Below are positions 51,263 to 60,329 of a DNA stretch of 64,000 nt, piece after piece. The DNA lies in the NCBI GenBank assembly GCA_046733355.1, contig JBKPOZ010000124.1, positions 4,258 to 68,257 of the forward strand. The letters are read 5' to 3'. This DNA comes from VAZQ01 sp046733355 (GTDB taxonomy: Bacteria; Pseudomonadota; Alphaproteobacteria; Rhizobiales; Xanthobacteraceae). The translations under genes and the position numbers were made by a program. The first letter of the stretch is position 1; every line of letters starts with the position of its first letter. The notes below the pieces were generated by a model that was not told where the DNA came from, searched no databases, and saw nothing but the letters and a program-made list of their open reading frames with translations.

Positions 51263-51709
51263 ATGCGCATTGCACTTACTCTCTTTCTGAGTGCAATGGC
51301 CAGCTTTGGCGCGGCGTCCGCGCTTGCACAGCACCAGCCGCAGAGCGCCACCGATCGTCCGCTTACGCCGGAAGAGCGCATGCAGCGGCGCTTTCCACAG
51401 CCGGTGCGCGTCGGCGATCTGATCGGATTGCGCGTACTGGACGAGAATGACCTCACCATCGGGATCGTACGGCACGTGGCGCGCGCGCAGAACGGGAAGG
51501 TTCTGTTGATCGTCGCCCATACGGGCCCGCTCGGCTGGGGAGGCCGCTTGGTCGCCGTTCCGATCGAAGCGGTCGCGATCTTTGGCCGCCAACTGGCCTC
51601 CCTGGACATGCCGCGTGCGGAATACGCCTCGGCCGCGACCTGGAAGGACGGCGACGCTCAATTGCTCGGCGAGGAAGACAAAATATTGATCGGCCTCACG
51701 CGCCGATGA
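51263..51709 (+). CDS. Secreted PRC-barrel-like protein
   Basis: 148 residues from ATG 51263. Sec signal (MRIALTLFLSAMASFGAASALAQ). A PRC-barrel-like domain follows: VRVGDLIGLRVLDENDLTIGIVRHVARAQNGKVLLIVAHTG, RLVAVPIEAVAIFGRQLASLDM. Such domains stabilise or tether partners. The ATG has no clear ribosome site, only a palindromic repeat directly upstream, so translation may depend on the preceding oxidoreductase transcript. Confidence 0.8.
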   Translation: MRIALTLFLSAMASFGAASALAQHQPQSATDRPLTPEERMQRRFPQPVRVGDLIGLRVLDENDLTIGIVRHVARAQNGKVLLIVAHTGPLGWGGRLVAVPIEAVAIFGRQLASLDMPRAEYASAATWKDGDAQLLGEEDKILIGLTRR

Positions 51710-51790
51710 TGGCGATCAGATCATATGATGCGCCGCTGCCAGTTACGGCGTGACCAGAATGGAACGGCCTGAACCGGCTCGTCAGTCTCG

Positions 51791-52657
51791 TTACTTTGCC
51801 TCCGCGCTGTTCGCCAGGAAAGGCTTGGCTGAAGCGACCATCACGTTCGATGGCGCGGGAGCCGGCGTGCCTTCGCGCAGCGTGCCAAGCAGCATCTGGT
51901 CATCGCCGCCTTCCTTGGGCGCGCGGGCGACAAACTCGACGCGTACGCGAGCAGTCCCCTTCTTGTAGAAGTCAAGTGCCTTGGCCGTTCCGACCGAGAG
52001 ATCAGCCACGCGGTTACGCACGAAAGGCCCCCGATTGTTCACCCGCACGATGATGGAGCGGCCATTCTCCAGATTGGTGACACGGGCATAGCTCGGCAGC
52101 GGCATCGTGCGATGCGCTGCGGAGATGCCGTTCATGTCATAGCGCTCGCCGTTCGCGGTTTTGCGGCCATGGAAGTCTGGCCCATACCATGAGGCAGTGC
52201 CCTCGGCGCGGTATGTGGAATTCTCAGTCGGCACATATCTGCGCCCATTGAGGGTGTAAGGCTTGGCCGTTGGCGCTTGCTCCGTATTGGTCACGAGTCT
52301 CTGGGCTGCGGTGCCAGCGAAGAAGCTGACAGTCCGGATAAGCCGCGGAAAATTCCACGCAAGCGATTCGTCCGGCGCTTCCGTTAGCGGCGCTGCCCCC
52401 CGCACCACGATCGTCTCGTTGCGAATGGGCTCGATCGTGCGCACCTCGTGCCCCGGTTCCTGGTGCATTATGGCAGCAAGCGTGGCCGCTGCGCAGGCGA
52501 AGGTGCCGGCGGCAATTTTGAGAGCGCCGATGATGTTTCGCACATCGCCTGCCGCGGCAATGGAGGCCGATTGAAAGGCAGGCGCTAACCTGATTGGAGC
52601 GGCTGGTATTGCGCAAAGCGCAGGCGGCCGCCGCATCACCGTTGCTTGTGCGATCAT
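51791..52657 (-). CDS. rlpA: RlpA-family septal ring lytic transglycosylase-like protein
   Basis: 288 residues. A hydrophobic segment (IIGALKIAAGTFACAAATLAAIM, about 41-63) lies unusually far from the N-terminus, so translation may start later. The double-psi beta-barrel has all RlpA marks: GTASWYGPDFHGRKTANGERYDMNGISAAHRTMPLPSYARV and IIVRVNNRGPF. It acts in the periplasm on peptidoglycan glycan strands. No SPOR domain is present. The 277 bp upstream hold nothing recognisable. Confidence 0.88.
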   Translation of the reverse strand: MIAQATVMRRPPALCAIPAAPIRLAPAFQSASIAAAGDVRNIIGALKIAAGTFACAAATLAAIMHQEPGHEVRTIEPIRNETIVVRGAAPLTEAPDESLAWNFPRLIRTVSFFAGTAAQRLVTNTEQAPTAKPYTLNGRRYVPTENSTYRAEGTASWYGPDFHGRKTANGERYDMNGISAAHRTMPLPSYARVTNLENGRSIIVRVNNRGPFVRNRVADLSVGTAKALDFYKKGTARVRVEFVARAPKEGGDDQMLLGTLREGTPAPAPSNVMVASAKPFLANSAEAK

Positions 52658-52934
52658 GTTAGTGCTGCCCCTAAACCCTCACGCGCGGAGAGGCCCCCCT
52701 CGAGCCGGCCGCGAATGGGCCGAGTAAGCGCCAATCGTGCCGGCGTTCACATCAAGTGAGAGAGAGACTGTGGCCCCCGAGCCCCGGTGAAGATTCCCCG
52801 ATGCATCGAAGTGGATGCGAGAAATGCGGAGAATTATTGGCGGGGCCTGCCCCGCAAAGCTTTGGCGCTGGTGCTTTTTGTTGTTGCGTGTGCTTTTGGA
52901 GTAACACTTTGTTAAGAGTCGCCGGCGCCAGAAA

Positions 52935-53765
52935 TCAGACGACCGTTTGGTGGCGCTCGATGCAGATGCGCAAAACCTCGGCGGGATCGCGCTTCCACCA
53001 ATTCTGCGTCGAGAGCACCTCCACATCGCAATGCCCGGAATAGCCAGCCGCTTCCACCAGCGCGCGAATGCGGCGCAGATCGATGATGCCATCGCCCGGC
53101 ATGCCGCGATCAAAGACGAGGTCCCGCGTGGGCACGAGCCAGTCGCAGACATGATACGAGATGATTCGTCTGCCGGCGCGCGCGATCTGTCTGGATAGAT
53201 CGTGGTCCCACCACACGTGGTAGACATCGAGCGCAATGCCGAGGCCTTCGCCCAGCTCGTCGCAGAGATCGTTCGCGTGCGCGAGCGTGTTGACGCACGC
53301 GCGGTCGGCGGCGGTCATTGGATGCAGCGGTTCGAGCGCAAGCGGCAAGCCGGCTGCACGTGCATAGGGAAGCAGCTCGCCAATACCGTCGCGCACCTGC
53401 CGGTGCGCACTCACAAGATCCTTCGAGCCCGGTGGCAGTCCGCCTACGACGAGAACGAGCGAGCCCGCGCCGATTTCGGCTGCCTCATCGACCGCGTGGC
53501 GATTGTCCTCCAGCGCGGCCCGGCGGCCTGCAGCATCCGCGGCCGTGAACATGCCGCCGCGGCAAAGGCAAGTGACGGTGAGACCGCTCGCGCGGATGAG
53601 CTTTCCAGCACGTGCAGGCCCGCAGGCCTGCACGATATCCCGCCATGGAGCGATGGCGCCAATACCAGCGCGGGCACAGCCCTCGACCGCCTGCTCCAGT
53701 GACCACGATTTTACGGTCGCCGTGTTGACGGCGAGCCATCGCAGATCGCGCGACAGGTCGCGCAT
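52935..53765 (-). CDS. TIM-barrel sugar isomerase/epimerase family protein
   Basis: 276 residues of the xylose-isomerase-like TIM-barrel family: AVEGCARAGIGAIAPWRDIV, LPLALEPLHPMTAADRACVNTL, GIALDVYHVWWDHDL, ISYHVCDWLVP and HCDVEVLS, giving the usual Glu-Asp-His-Glu metal set. It is the last gene of a three-gene operon after a Gfo/Idh dehydrogenase and a DUF993 protein (3 bp gap to the latter). The set suggests isomerisation of a keto-sugar or inositol-type intermediate. Confidence 0.88.
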   Translation of the reverse strand: MRDLSRDLRWLAVNTATVKSWSLEQAVEGCARAGIGAIAPWRDIVQACGPARAGKLIRASGLTVTCLCRGGMFTAADAAGRRAALEDNRHAVDEAAEIGAGSLVLVVGGLPPGSKDLVSAHRQVRDGIGELLPYARAAGLPLALEPLHPMTAADRACVNTLAHANDLCDELGEGLGIALDVYHVWWDHDLSRQIARAGRRIISYHVCDWLVPTRDLVFDRGMPGDGIIDLRRIRALVEAAGYSGHCDVEVLSTQNWWKRDPAEVLRICIERHQTVV

Positions 53766-53768
53766 GTA

Positions 53769-54932
53769 TCAGGCTTCGACGCCGCGCACCGCCATCACGT
53801 GCCGCATGCGTGCGCATGCCTGCTCCGGGTCCAGAAGCAGCCCGGCCGCATCGGCCAGGCGAAAGAGCTCGGCGAGGTGCAGCGTGGAGCGCCCGCTCTC
53901 CTGGCCGCCCACCATCGTGAAATGATTCTGCAGCCCGTTGAGGTAGGCCATGAACACCACGCCGGTCTTGTAGAAGCGCGTGGGCGCGCGGAAGATATGG
54001 CGGGAGAGCGGCACGGTGGGTGCGAGAATCTCGTGGAAGGTGCGTATCTCCTCGCGGGTGAGCGCACCCAAAGCCGCGGCGGCGGCGGGCGCGATCACAT
54101 CGAAAATGCCCAACAGCGCATCGGAGTATCCGTGCGCATCGCCCGCGATCAGCTCCGCATAGTTGAAATCATCCCCCGTGAACATGCGGACGCCTTGCGG
54201 CAAATGGCGGCGCATGGCGATCTCCTTGTCTTTGTCGAGGAGCGAAACCTTGACGCCGGCGACCTTGTGCGCGTGCGCGGTGATCACGTCGAGCGCCACT
54301 TCCATGGCCTTGTAGTGATCGTGATGCCCCCAGTAACCGTCGAGCGCCGGATCGAACATCTCACCGAGCCAGTGGATGATTACCGGCTCGTTTACCTGAT
54401 CGAGAATGCGCCCGTAGACCTTCTGGTAGTCATCGGGCGTGCGCGCGACTTTGGCGAGGGCGCGGCTTGCCATGAGCACGATCTTGCCACCGAGTGTCTC
54501 GATCGCCGCGCACTGCTCCTCATAAGCTGCTATGACGTCGCTGATCTGCACCGAAGGGGCGGGCTCGAGCTGGTCGGTGCCGGCGCCCGAGGCAATAAGC
54601 GCGCCCGGCACGTCCTTTGCGGCATCGAGGCTGCGGCGAATGAGCTCGAGCGAGGTCGGCCAGTCAACCCCCATGCCGCGCTGCGCGGTATCCATCGCCT
54701 CGGCGACGCCGAGCCCGAGACCCCAGAGGTGCCGTCGGAACGCGATGGTGGCGTCCCAGTCGATGGCTGCATTGAGCCAGGGAGCGGAGTCCGCCAACGG
54801 ATCGGACACGACATGCGCCGCCGCGTAGGCGATGCGATTGAACGGGGGCTGCGCGGCAGGGAAGGCGCGTGGCGGGCGCGTGGTGAACGGCGCAAGATTT
54901 CCGCCGGCAGTGGGAAGATTGAGCGTGGGCAC
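53769..54932 (-). CDS. DUF993 family protein (dihydrodipicolinate synthase-like TIM barrel)
   Basis: 387 residues matching DUF993, e.g. FRRHLWGLGLGVAEAMDTAQRGMGVDW, IHWLGEMFDPALDGYWG, VAGVKVSLLDKDKEIAMRR and GDDFNYAELIAGD. The VKVSLLDK Lys is the likely Schiff-base residue of a class I aldolase-type barrel. Reaction unknown; neighbours suggest carbon-carbon cleavage in a sugar or polyol pathway. Confidence 0.88.
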   Translation of the reverse strand: MPTLNLPTAGGNLAPFTTRPPRAFPAAQPPFNRIAYAAAHVVSDPLADSAPWLNAAIDWDATIAFRRHLWGLGLGVAEAMDTAQRGMGVDWPTSLELIRRSLDAAKDVPGALIASGAGTDQLEPAPSVQISDVIAAYEEQCAAIETLGGKIVLMASRALAKVARTPDDYQKVYGRILDQVNEPVIIHWLGEMFDPALDGYWGHHDHYKAMEVALDVITAHAHKVAGVKVSLLDKDKEIAMRRHLPQGVRMFTGDDFNYAELIAGDAHGYSDALLGIFDVIAPAAAAALGALTREEIRTFHEILAPTVPLSRHIFRAPTRFYKTGVVFMAYLNGLQNHFTMVGGQESGRSTLHLAELFRLADAAGLLLDPEQACARMRHVMAVRGVEA

Positions 54933-54997
54933 GGTGTTACCTTTCGCGCTGCGCTTTCGTTGCGTGCGACTGACCGAGAGGCGGGCTCGGTAGAATT

Positions 54998-55093
54998 CCC
55001 TCTCCCATTGGGAGAGGGTTAGGGTGAGGGGTTAAGGCCTCTCGGTCGTCTTGTGACCCCCTCACCCCCACCCTCTCCCCGCTGGGGAGAGGG
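54998..55093. repeat. Interspersed palindromic repeat (CCCTCTCCC family), copy 2
   Basis: CCCTCTCCCATTGGGAGAGGG begins the element, GGTTAGGGTGAGGGGTTA follows, and ACCCTCTCCCCGCTGGGGAGAGGGT ends it. It lies between the Gfo/Idh and DUF993 genes. Copy 1 is at 16421-16523. Confidence 0.85.
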
Positions 55094-55131
55094 TGCGCGT
55101 CTGTGCTTGCTGCATCAAGATCATCTAACTC

Positions 55132-56283
55132 TCAAATTTTAAGTGGCGGAATGTCGATCCAGCGGCGTTCATTCCAACTCTTCAGTCCCGCTTCCGCGAG
55201 CTGCACCCCCTTGGCGCCTTCGACGAGCGTCCACTTGAAAGGCGCATCCTCGCACAAGTGTCGGATGAACAGCTCCCATTCCGCCTTGAAGCCGTTGTCA
55301 TATGTGCCGCTGTCGGGAACTTCGCTCCAGGTTGCAAAGAAATTGATTGGCTGAGGCACGTCGGGATTCCAGTGTGGCCGCGGCGTGTTCACCCGCGCCT
55401 GGCTCCAGCATTTCTGCAGGCCCGCAACCGCCGAGCCATGCGTGCCATCGACGTGAAAAGTCACGAGATCGTCCCGGCGCACGCGCGTGCACCATGAGCT
55501 GTTGATGTGCGCGACGATGCCGCCCTTGAGCTGGAACGTCGCGTAAGCGGAGTCGTCCACATCCACGTCGTAAGGCTTGCCGTCCTCGTCCCAGCGCTTC
55601 GGGATGTGGGTCGCGCCCAGGCAGGAGACGCTCTCGACTTCGCCGAACACGTTATCGAGCACGTAGCGCCAGTGGCAGAGCATATCCAGAATGATGCCGC
55701 CGCCGTCTTTTTTGCGATAATTCCAGGACGGCCGCTGCGCCGGCTGCCAGTCGCCCTCAAACACCCAGTACCCAAATTCGCCGCGCACCGCGAAAATGCG
55801 CCCGAAGAACCCCGCATCGACGAGCATCTTGAGCTTGAGCAATCCAGGCAGAAAGAGCTTGTCCTGCACCACACCGTGCTTGATGCCCGCGTTCTTGGCG
55901 GCGCGCGCAACATCGAGTGCGTCGTCCAGCGTCTCGGCAATCGGCTTCTCGCAATAAATGTTCTTCCCCGCGGTGATCGCCTTGTGCAGCAAGGAGGCGC
56001 GCAGTTTCGTCGTTGCGGCATCGAAGAAGAGGGTATCGTCCCGGTTCTTCAGCGCGGCGCCTAGATCGGTGGCCCAGCGCGCAACCCCGTTCTCTTTTGC
56101 GAGCTGCGCCAGCTTGCGCTCGTTACGCCCGATCAGGATCGGGTCGGGCATCACCGTATCGCCGTTGCGCAGCGCCACGCCGCCCTGGGCACGGATGGCG
56201 TTGATCGAGCGGATCAAATGCTGATTCATGCCCATGCGGCCGGTCACGCCGTGCATGATGATGCCGAGCCGTTGCTGCGCCAT
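55132..56283 (-). CDS. Gfo/Idh/MocA-type oxidoreductase
   Basis: 383 residues from ATG 56283 (the frame is open 18 codons upstream). Atypical nucleotide-binding start LGIIMHGVTGRMGMNQHLIRS, then FFDAATTKLRASLLHKAI, the family Lys motif YCEKPIAETLDDAL, and GGGIILDMLCHWRYVLDNVFG in the substrate domain. First gene of the operon with DUF993 and TIM-barrel genes; it would start a catabolic route by oxidising a sugar or inositol derivative. Confidence 0.88.
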   Translation of the reverse strand: MAQQRLGIIMHGVTGRMGMNQHLIRSINAIRAQGGVALRNGDTVMPDPILIGRNERKLAQLAKENGVARWATDLGAALKNRDDTLFFDAATTKLRASLLHKAITAGKNIYCEKPIAETLDDALDVARAAKNAGIKHGVVQDKLFLPGLLKLKMLVDAGFFGRIFAVRGEFGYWVFEGDWQPAQRPSWNYRKKDGGGIILDMLCHWRYVLDNVFGEVESVSCLGATHIPKRWDEDGKPYDVDVDDSAYATFQLKGGIVAHINSSWCTRVRRDDLVTFHVDGTHGSAVAGLQKCWSQARVNTPRPHWNPDVPQPINFFATWSEVPDSGTYDNGFKAEWELFIRHLCEDAPFKWTLVEGAKGVQLAEAGLKSWNERRWIDIPPLKI

Positions 56284-56386
56284 GCCAACCGCCTTATGCA
56301 CTCTTTTCAGGACAAGCAGATCATGTCTAATGCACAAGGATCAAGCGCGGTTTTGGCGGCGCACCAGTCCGAGCGCGGAACGACGA

Positions 56387-56815
56387 ATGCCTAGTTTCGT
56401 GCATTGCCGGAGCTTCACCATCGAGTGGGGTCATTGCGATCCTGCGGGAATAGTCTTCCACGGCCGCTTTTTTGAATTTTTCGATTGGAGCACGTGGGTG
56501 CTCTTCGAGGCCGCCCTGGGCGTGCCGTGCCGGGATCTGCCAGCCAAGTTCGGCATTGCCAGCATCCCGCTGGTCGATGCGAAAGCCCATTTTCTCAAGC
56601 CGGTCAAGCTCAATGACGTGGTGGAAATCGCGTCCCATATCAGCGAGTTTCGCCGCTCGAGCTTCGACCTGCAGCATCGCATCACGGTTGCGGGCGAGCT
56701 TGCCGTCGAAGGCAGCGAGACGCGCATCTGGGGCATGCGCGTTGGCGATGACCCGCTGAAATTGAAGGGCGCGCCGGTTCCCATCGAGGTAGTGGAGCGG
56801 TTCTGCACGCCGTGA
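56387..56815 (+). CDS. 4-hydroxybenzoyl-CoA thioesterase family (hotdog-fold) protein
   Basis: 142 residues from ATG 56387. EWGHCDPAGIVFHGRFFEFFDWSTWVLFE carries the active-site Asp of 4HBT thioesterases, and AKAHFLKPVKLNDVVEIASHISEFRRSSFDLQHRI completes the hotdog fold. It hydrolyses an acyl- or aroyl-CoA. Diverges from the Gfo/Idh gene; 31 bp before the large flavoprotein gene, so the two may be co-transcribed. Confidence 0.88.
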   Translation: MPSFVHCRSFTIEWGHCDPAGIVFHGRFFEFFDWSTWVLFEAALGVPCRDLPAKFGIASIPLVDAKAHFLKPVKLNDVVEIASHISEFRRSSFDLQHRITVAGELAVEGSETRIWGMRVGDDPLKLKGAPVPIEVVERFCTP

Positions 56816-56846
56816 TCCGCTGCGGTCCGCATGCTAAGCAGGCCCG

Positions 56847-59800
56847 ATGAATGAAGCGCTCAGGCTTGCGTTCGGGCTGCGGTTCGGGGATCTCTACGCG
56901 CGCGACGGTCTCGTGCGCGTCGATGCAGCCTTTGTCGACTTTCTGAAGACGCGCGATGTGGGGCTGCACAATCGGCTCCTGGCGGCGCGTGCCACACCCG
57001 ACGAGCTGACCGGCAAAGCGCATTCCGATCTGATCGTCGCAGTCGCGCCGGAGCTGGAAAACTTCGTTGGCGAGCTGTTTGGCATCGACGATGCGTTGCA
57101 CGCGCTCGCAGCCCGGCAGGGTGCGCTCGCGCCGCTCTATGCCGTCAAACGTCTGTTCGTGCAGCGGCGCGCAGCGAAGAAATATGGGCCTTCGGAGGTG
57201 GCGACTTTCGATGCCGCAGCGCTGCGGGCAATGCTTGAGCAGCTGTTTGGCGAAGAATTTACCGAGCTGCGCTTCGCCCGGGCGGTGGAAGCGTGGATGC
57301 GGAGCGAGCCAGAGAACGCCGACAAACTGGATGTTGCCGCACGCTATGCCGCCTGGGCCCTGCATGCGCCCGAGGGGCAGGAGCGGCATAAGGGCGGCGT
57401 GCTGTTCAAGACTCCGCACAAGGTCGATCCCTGTCGCCTCATTCCGGTCGAGACGGAGGTGGTCGATGGCGTGAGCATGCTGAAATTGCCACGCGAGCAT
57501 CGACGTGCCCGGGACGGCTTCGCTCTGACCGACCAAGGCACCGATATTGTCGGCGCGCTCGATCAGGCCAACTACTGCATATGGTGCCATCATCAGGGCA
57601 AGGACTCGTGCTCGCACGGACTCAAGGAGAAGGACGGCGCGTTCAAGCGCAGCGCCTTCGGCGCGCCGCTCACCGGCTGTCCGCTCGACGAGAAGATTTC
57701 GGAAATGAACGAAGTCGCCGCGACCGGGCAGATGGTCGGGGCGCTTGCCATCGTCGCGCTCGACAATCCGATGTGCGCCGCCACCGGCCACCGCATCTGC
57801 AACGATTGCATGAAGGCCTGCATTTTTCAGAAACAGCAACCCGTCGATATCCCGCAGATCGAGACACGCGTGCTCAAAGAGGTGCTGGCTCTGCCCTGGG
57901 GATTCGAAATCTATTCCCTGCTCACGCGCTGGAATCCGCTCAATCTGCGGCAGCCCCTGCCGAAGTCGCACTCGGGCCGCGGCGTCCTCGTGGTCGGCTT
58001 GGGCCCTGCAGGCTTTACGCTCGCGCACCATCTCATGAACGATGGTCATACCGTCGTCGCCGTGGACGGGCTCAAGATCGAGCCGCTACCACCGGATATT
58101 TCGGGCGTGCGCCCGGACGGCACGCGTGTTTTGTTCCGGCCCATCCGCGAGCTGGCGGAGCTGCGGGAGGGACTCGATTCGCGCGTGATGGCCGGATTTG
58201 GCGGCGTCGCTGAGTATGGCATCACCGTCCGCTGGGACAAGAATTTCCTGAAGCTCGTGCGGCTGTTGCTCGAGCGTCGAAGCGAATTCAGGATGTTCGG
58301 CGGCGTGCGCTTCGGCGGCGCCATCACCATCGACAGCGCTTTTGCGCTCGGGTTCGATCACATCGCGCTCTGCGCGGGAGCCGGGCGTCCGAGCATTGTC
58401 TCCATGAAGAACGGCCTTGCTTCGGGAGTGCGCCAGGCCAGCGATTTCCTCATGGCACTCCAGCTCACCGGCGCGGCGAAATCGGACAGCCTCGCCAATC
58501 TGCAAATCCGGTTGCCGGTTGTCGTGATTGGCGGCGGGCTCACAGCCATCGACACGGCGACGGAGGCGCTTGCCTACTATCCCTTGCAGGTCGAAAAGTT
58601 CTTCAGCCGTTACGAGACGCTCTGCGCGGAGCGCGGAGAGGCGGAAATACGCTCGAGCTGGAGCGCGCAGGAAAGAGCAGTGGCGGCGGAATTCATCGAG
58701 CACGCGCGGCAGATCCGCGCCGAGCGTGCGGCAGCCACGCTCGAGGGCCGCAAGCCCCGTCTATCCGAGCTGGTGAGGCAGTGGGGCGGCGCTACCATCG
58801 TGTACCGCCGACGCCTCATCGATTCGCCGAGCTACACGCTCAATCACGAGGAAGTGGGAAAGGCGCTCGAGGAGGGGATCCGCTTTGCGGAACGCCTGGT
58901 GCCGCGGGAAGTGCTGCTCGATGAACATGGATGGGCGCGCGCCTTGCGCGTTGCGTCGGCTGATGCGGATGGCACGCGCGTCCTCGATCTACCCGCACGC
59001 AGCATCGTGGTTGCCGCCGGCACGCAACCGAACACGGTGCTGGCGCGCGAGGAGCCGCAGCACATCGCGCTCGACGGGAAGCATTTCCAGGCCCTCGACG
59101 ACAGCGGCCACCCTGTGACACCGGAGCGGATCACGAAACCTTCCGCAGTCCATGTTCTGGCGCATATCCGCGCCGACGGCCGCGGCATCAGCTTCTTCGG
59201 CGATCTGCACCCCTCGTTTGCCGGCAATGTCGTGAAGGCCATGGCCAGTGCCAAGCAGGGCTATCCGGTGATCAGCCGCATGCTGCAACGCTGCGCTCCA
59301 TGTTCTCGGTCGCCGCAGGAGCTGATCGCGCGCCTTGATGACGAGCTGCGGCCTACGGTTGCCGCTATCAACCGGCTCACGCCGACCATCGTCGAGATCG
59401 TGGTCCGCGCCCCGTTGGCCGCGCGCGCGTTTATGCCCGGCCAATTCTATCGGCTGCAGAATTACGAGACACTCTCGCCCGCCACCGAGGACACCCGGCT
59501 CGCCAAAGAGGGGCTGGCGCTCACCGGTGCGTCGGTCGATCCCGAACGGGGGCTCCTCTCAACCATCGTTCTTGAGATGGGCGGCTCGTCCGACCTGTGC
59601 GCTCAGCTCTCGGCCGGTGAGCCCATCGTGCTGATGGGCCCAACGGGTCATCCCACTGATATACCCGCGGATGAGACCGTCCTGCTGATCGGCGGCGGGC
59701 TCGGCAATGCAGTGCTGTTCTCGATCGGCCAGGCGCTGCGGCGCAAGGGCAGCCGCGTGATCTATTTTGCCGGGTACAAGAGGGTCATCGATCGCTACAA

Positions 59801-60329
59801 GATCGAGGAGATCGAGCGGGCGGCCGATGCGATTGTCTGGTGTTGCGACGAGGCGCCCGGATTCCGGCCGGAACGCGCGTCCGATAAGGTGTTTGTCGGC
59901 AACATCGTCGCGGCGCTTGAGGCCTACGGCTCGGGCGCGCTCGGCATGCAACCCATTCCGCTTGCCGAAGTGGACCGCGTGATCGCGATCGGATCGGACA
60001 GCATGATGGCAGCGGTCGCGCAGGCGCGGCAGGGCATGCTCGCGCAACACCTCAAGCCGGGCCACAAGGCAATTGCCTCCATCAACTCGCCCATGCAGTG
60101 CATGATGAAGGAAATCTGCGCACAATGCCTGCAGGTCCACCGCGATCCGCAAACCGGCGTGGAAAGCGTCGTCTTCTCCTGTTTCAACCAGGACCAGGAG
60201 CTCGATCGTGTTGATTTCGACAATCTGCGCGCGCGGCTTTCCCAGAACGGCGTGCAGGAAAAGCTGACGCGGCTGTGGATCGACCGTTCCCTGCGGCAAC
60301 TCGGATTGCGCCAGACCGCGGCCGACTGA
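56847..60329 (+). CDS. 1160-residue FAD/Fe-S pyridine-nucleotide oxidoreductase fused to a PyrK-like reductase module
   Basis: Domains in order: a helical region (1-235); a Cys region with C244, C247, C255, C278, C310, C318, C321 and C325, enough for two [4Fe-4S] clusters as in the glutamate synthase small subunit; FAD site VLVVGLGPAGFTLA (about 380); NAD(P) site VVVIGGGLTAIDTA (about 558); then from about 830 a ferredoxin-reductase/PyrK-like FAD and NAD module (MPGQFYRLQNY, VLLIGGGLGNAVLF) ending in a [2Fe-2S] motif with C1085, C1091, C1094 and C1112. It probably bifurcates or relays electrons between NAD(P)H and an unknown acceptor. Its stop is directly adjacent to the convergent VOC gene. 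Confidence 0.9.
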   Translation: MNEALRLAFGLRFGDLYARDGLVRVDAAFVDFLKTRDVGLHNRLLAARATPDELTGKAHSDLIVAVAPELENFVGELFGIDDALHALAARQGALAPLYAVKRLFVQRRAAKKYGPSEVATFDAAALRAMLEQLFGEEFTELRFARAVEAWMRSEPENADKLDVAARYAAWALHAPEGQERHKGGVLFKTPHKVDPCRLIPVETEVVDGVSMLKLPREHRRARDGFALTDQGTDIVGALDQANYCIWCHHQGKDSCSHGLKEKDGAFKRSAFGAPLTGCPLDEKISEMNEVAATGQMVGALAIVALDNPMCAATGHRICNDCMKACIFQKQQPVDIPQIETRVLKEVLALPWGFEIYSLLTRWNPLNLRQPLPKSHSGRGVLVVGLGPAGFTLAHHLMNDGHTVVAVDGLKIEPLPPDISGVRPDGTRVLFRPIRELAELREGLDSRVMAGFGGVAEYGITVRWDKNFLKLVRLLLERRSEFRMFGGVRFGGAITIDSAFALGFDHIALCAGAGRPSIVSMKNGLASGVRQASDFLMALQLTGAAKSDSLANLQIRLPVVVIGGGLTAIDTATEALAYYPLQVEKFFSRYETLCAERGEAEIRSSWSAQERAVAAEFIEHARQIRAERAAATLEGRKPRLSELVRQWGGATIVYRRRLIDSPSYTLNHEEVGKALEEGIRFAERLVPREVLLDEHGWARALRVASADADGTRVLDLPARSIVVAAGTQPNTVLAREEPQHIALDGKHFQALDDSGHPVTPERITKPSAVHVLAHIRADGRGISFFGDLHPSFAGNVVKAMASAKQGYPVISRMLQRCAPCSRSPQELIARLDDELRPTVAAINRLTPTIVEIVVRAPLAARAFMPGQFYRLQNYETLSPATEDTRLAKEGLALTGASVDPERGLLSTIVLEMGGSSDLCAQLSAGEPIVLMGPTGHPTDIPADETVLLIGGGLGNAVLFSIGQALRRKGSRVIYFAGYKRVIDRYKIEEIERAADAIVWCCDEAPGFRPERASDKVFVGNIVAALEAYGSGALGMQPIPLAEVDRVIAIGSDSMMAAVAQARQGMLAQHLKPGHKAIASINSPMQCMMKEICAQCLQVHRDPQTGVESVVFSCFNQDQELDRVDFDNLRARLSQNGVQEKLTRLWIDRSLRQLGLRQTAAD

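Noticed and set aside
53799..55022. 407-codon open frame on the plus strand opposite the DUF993 gene
   Set aside because: It is antisense to a clear family member, its translation is low-complexity His/Arg/Glu-rich, and it has no recognisable motif; such frames are a by-product of GC-rich codon bias.
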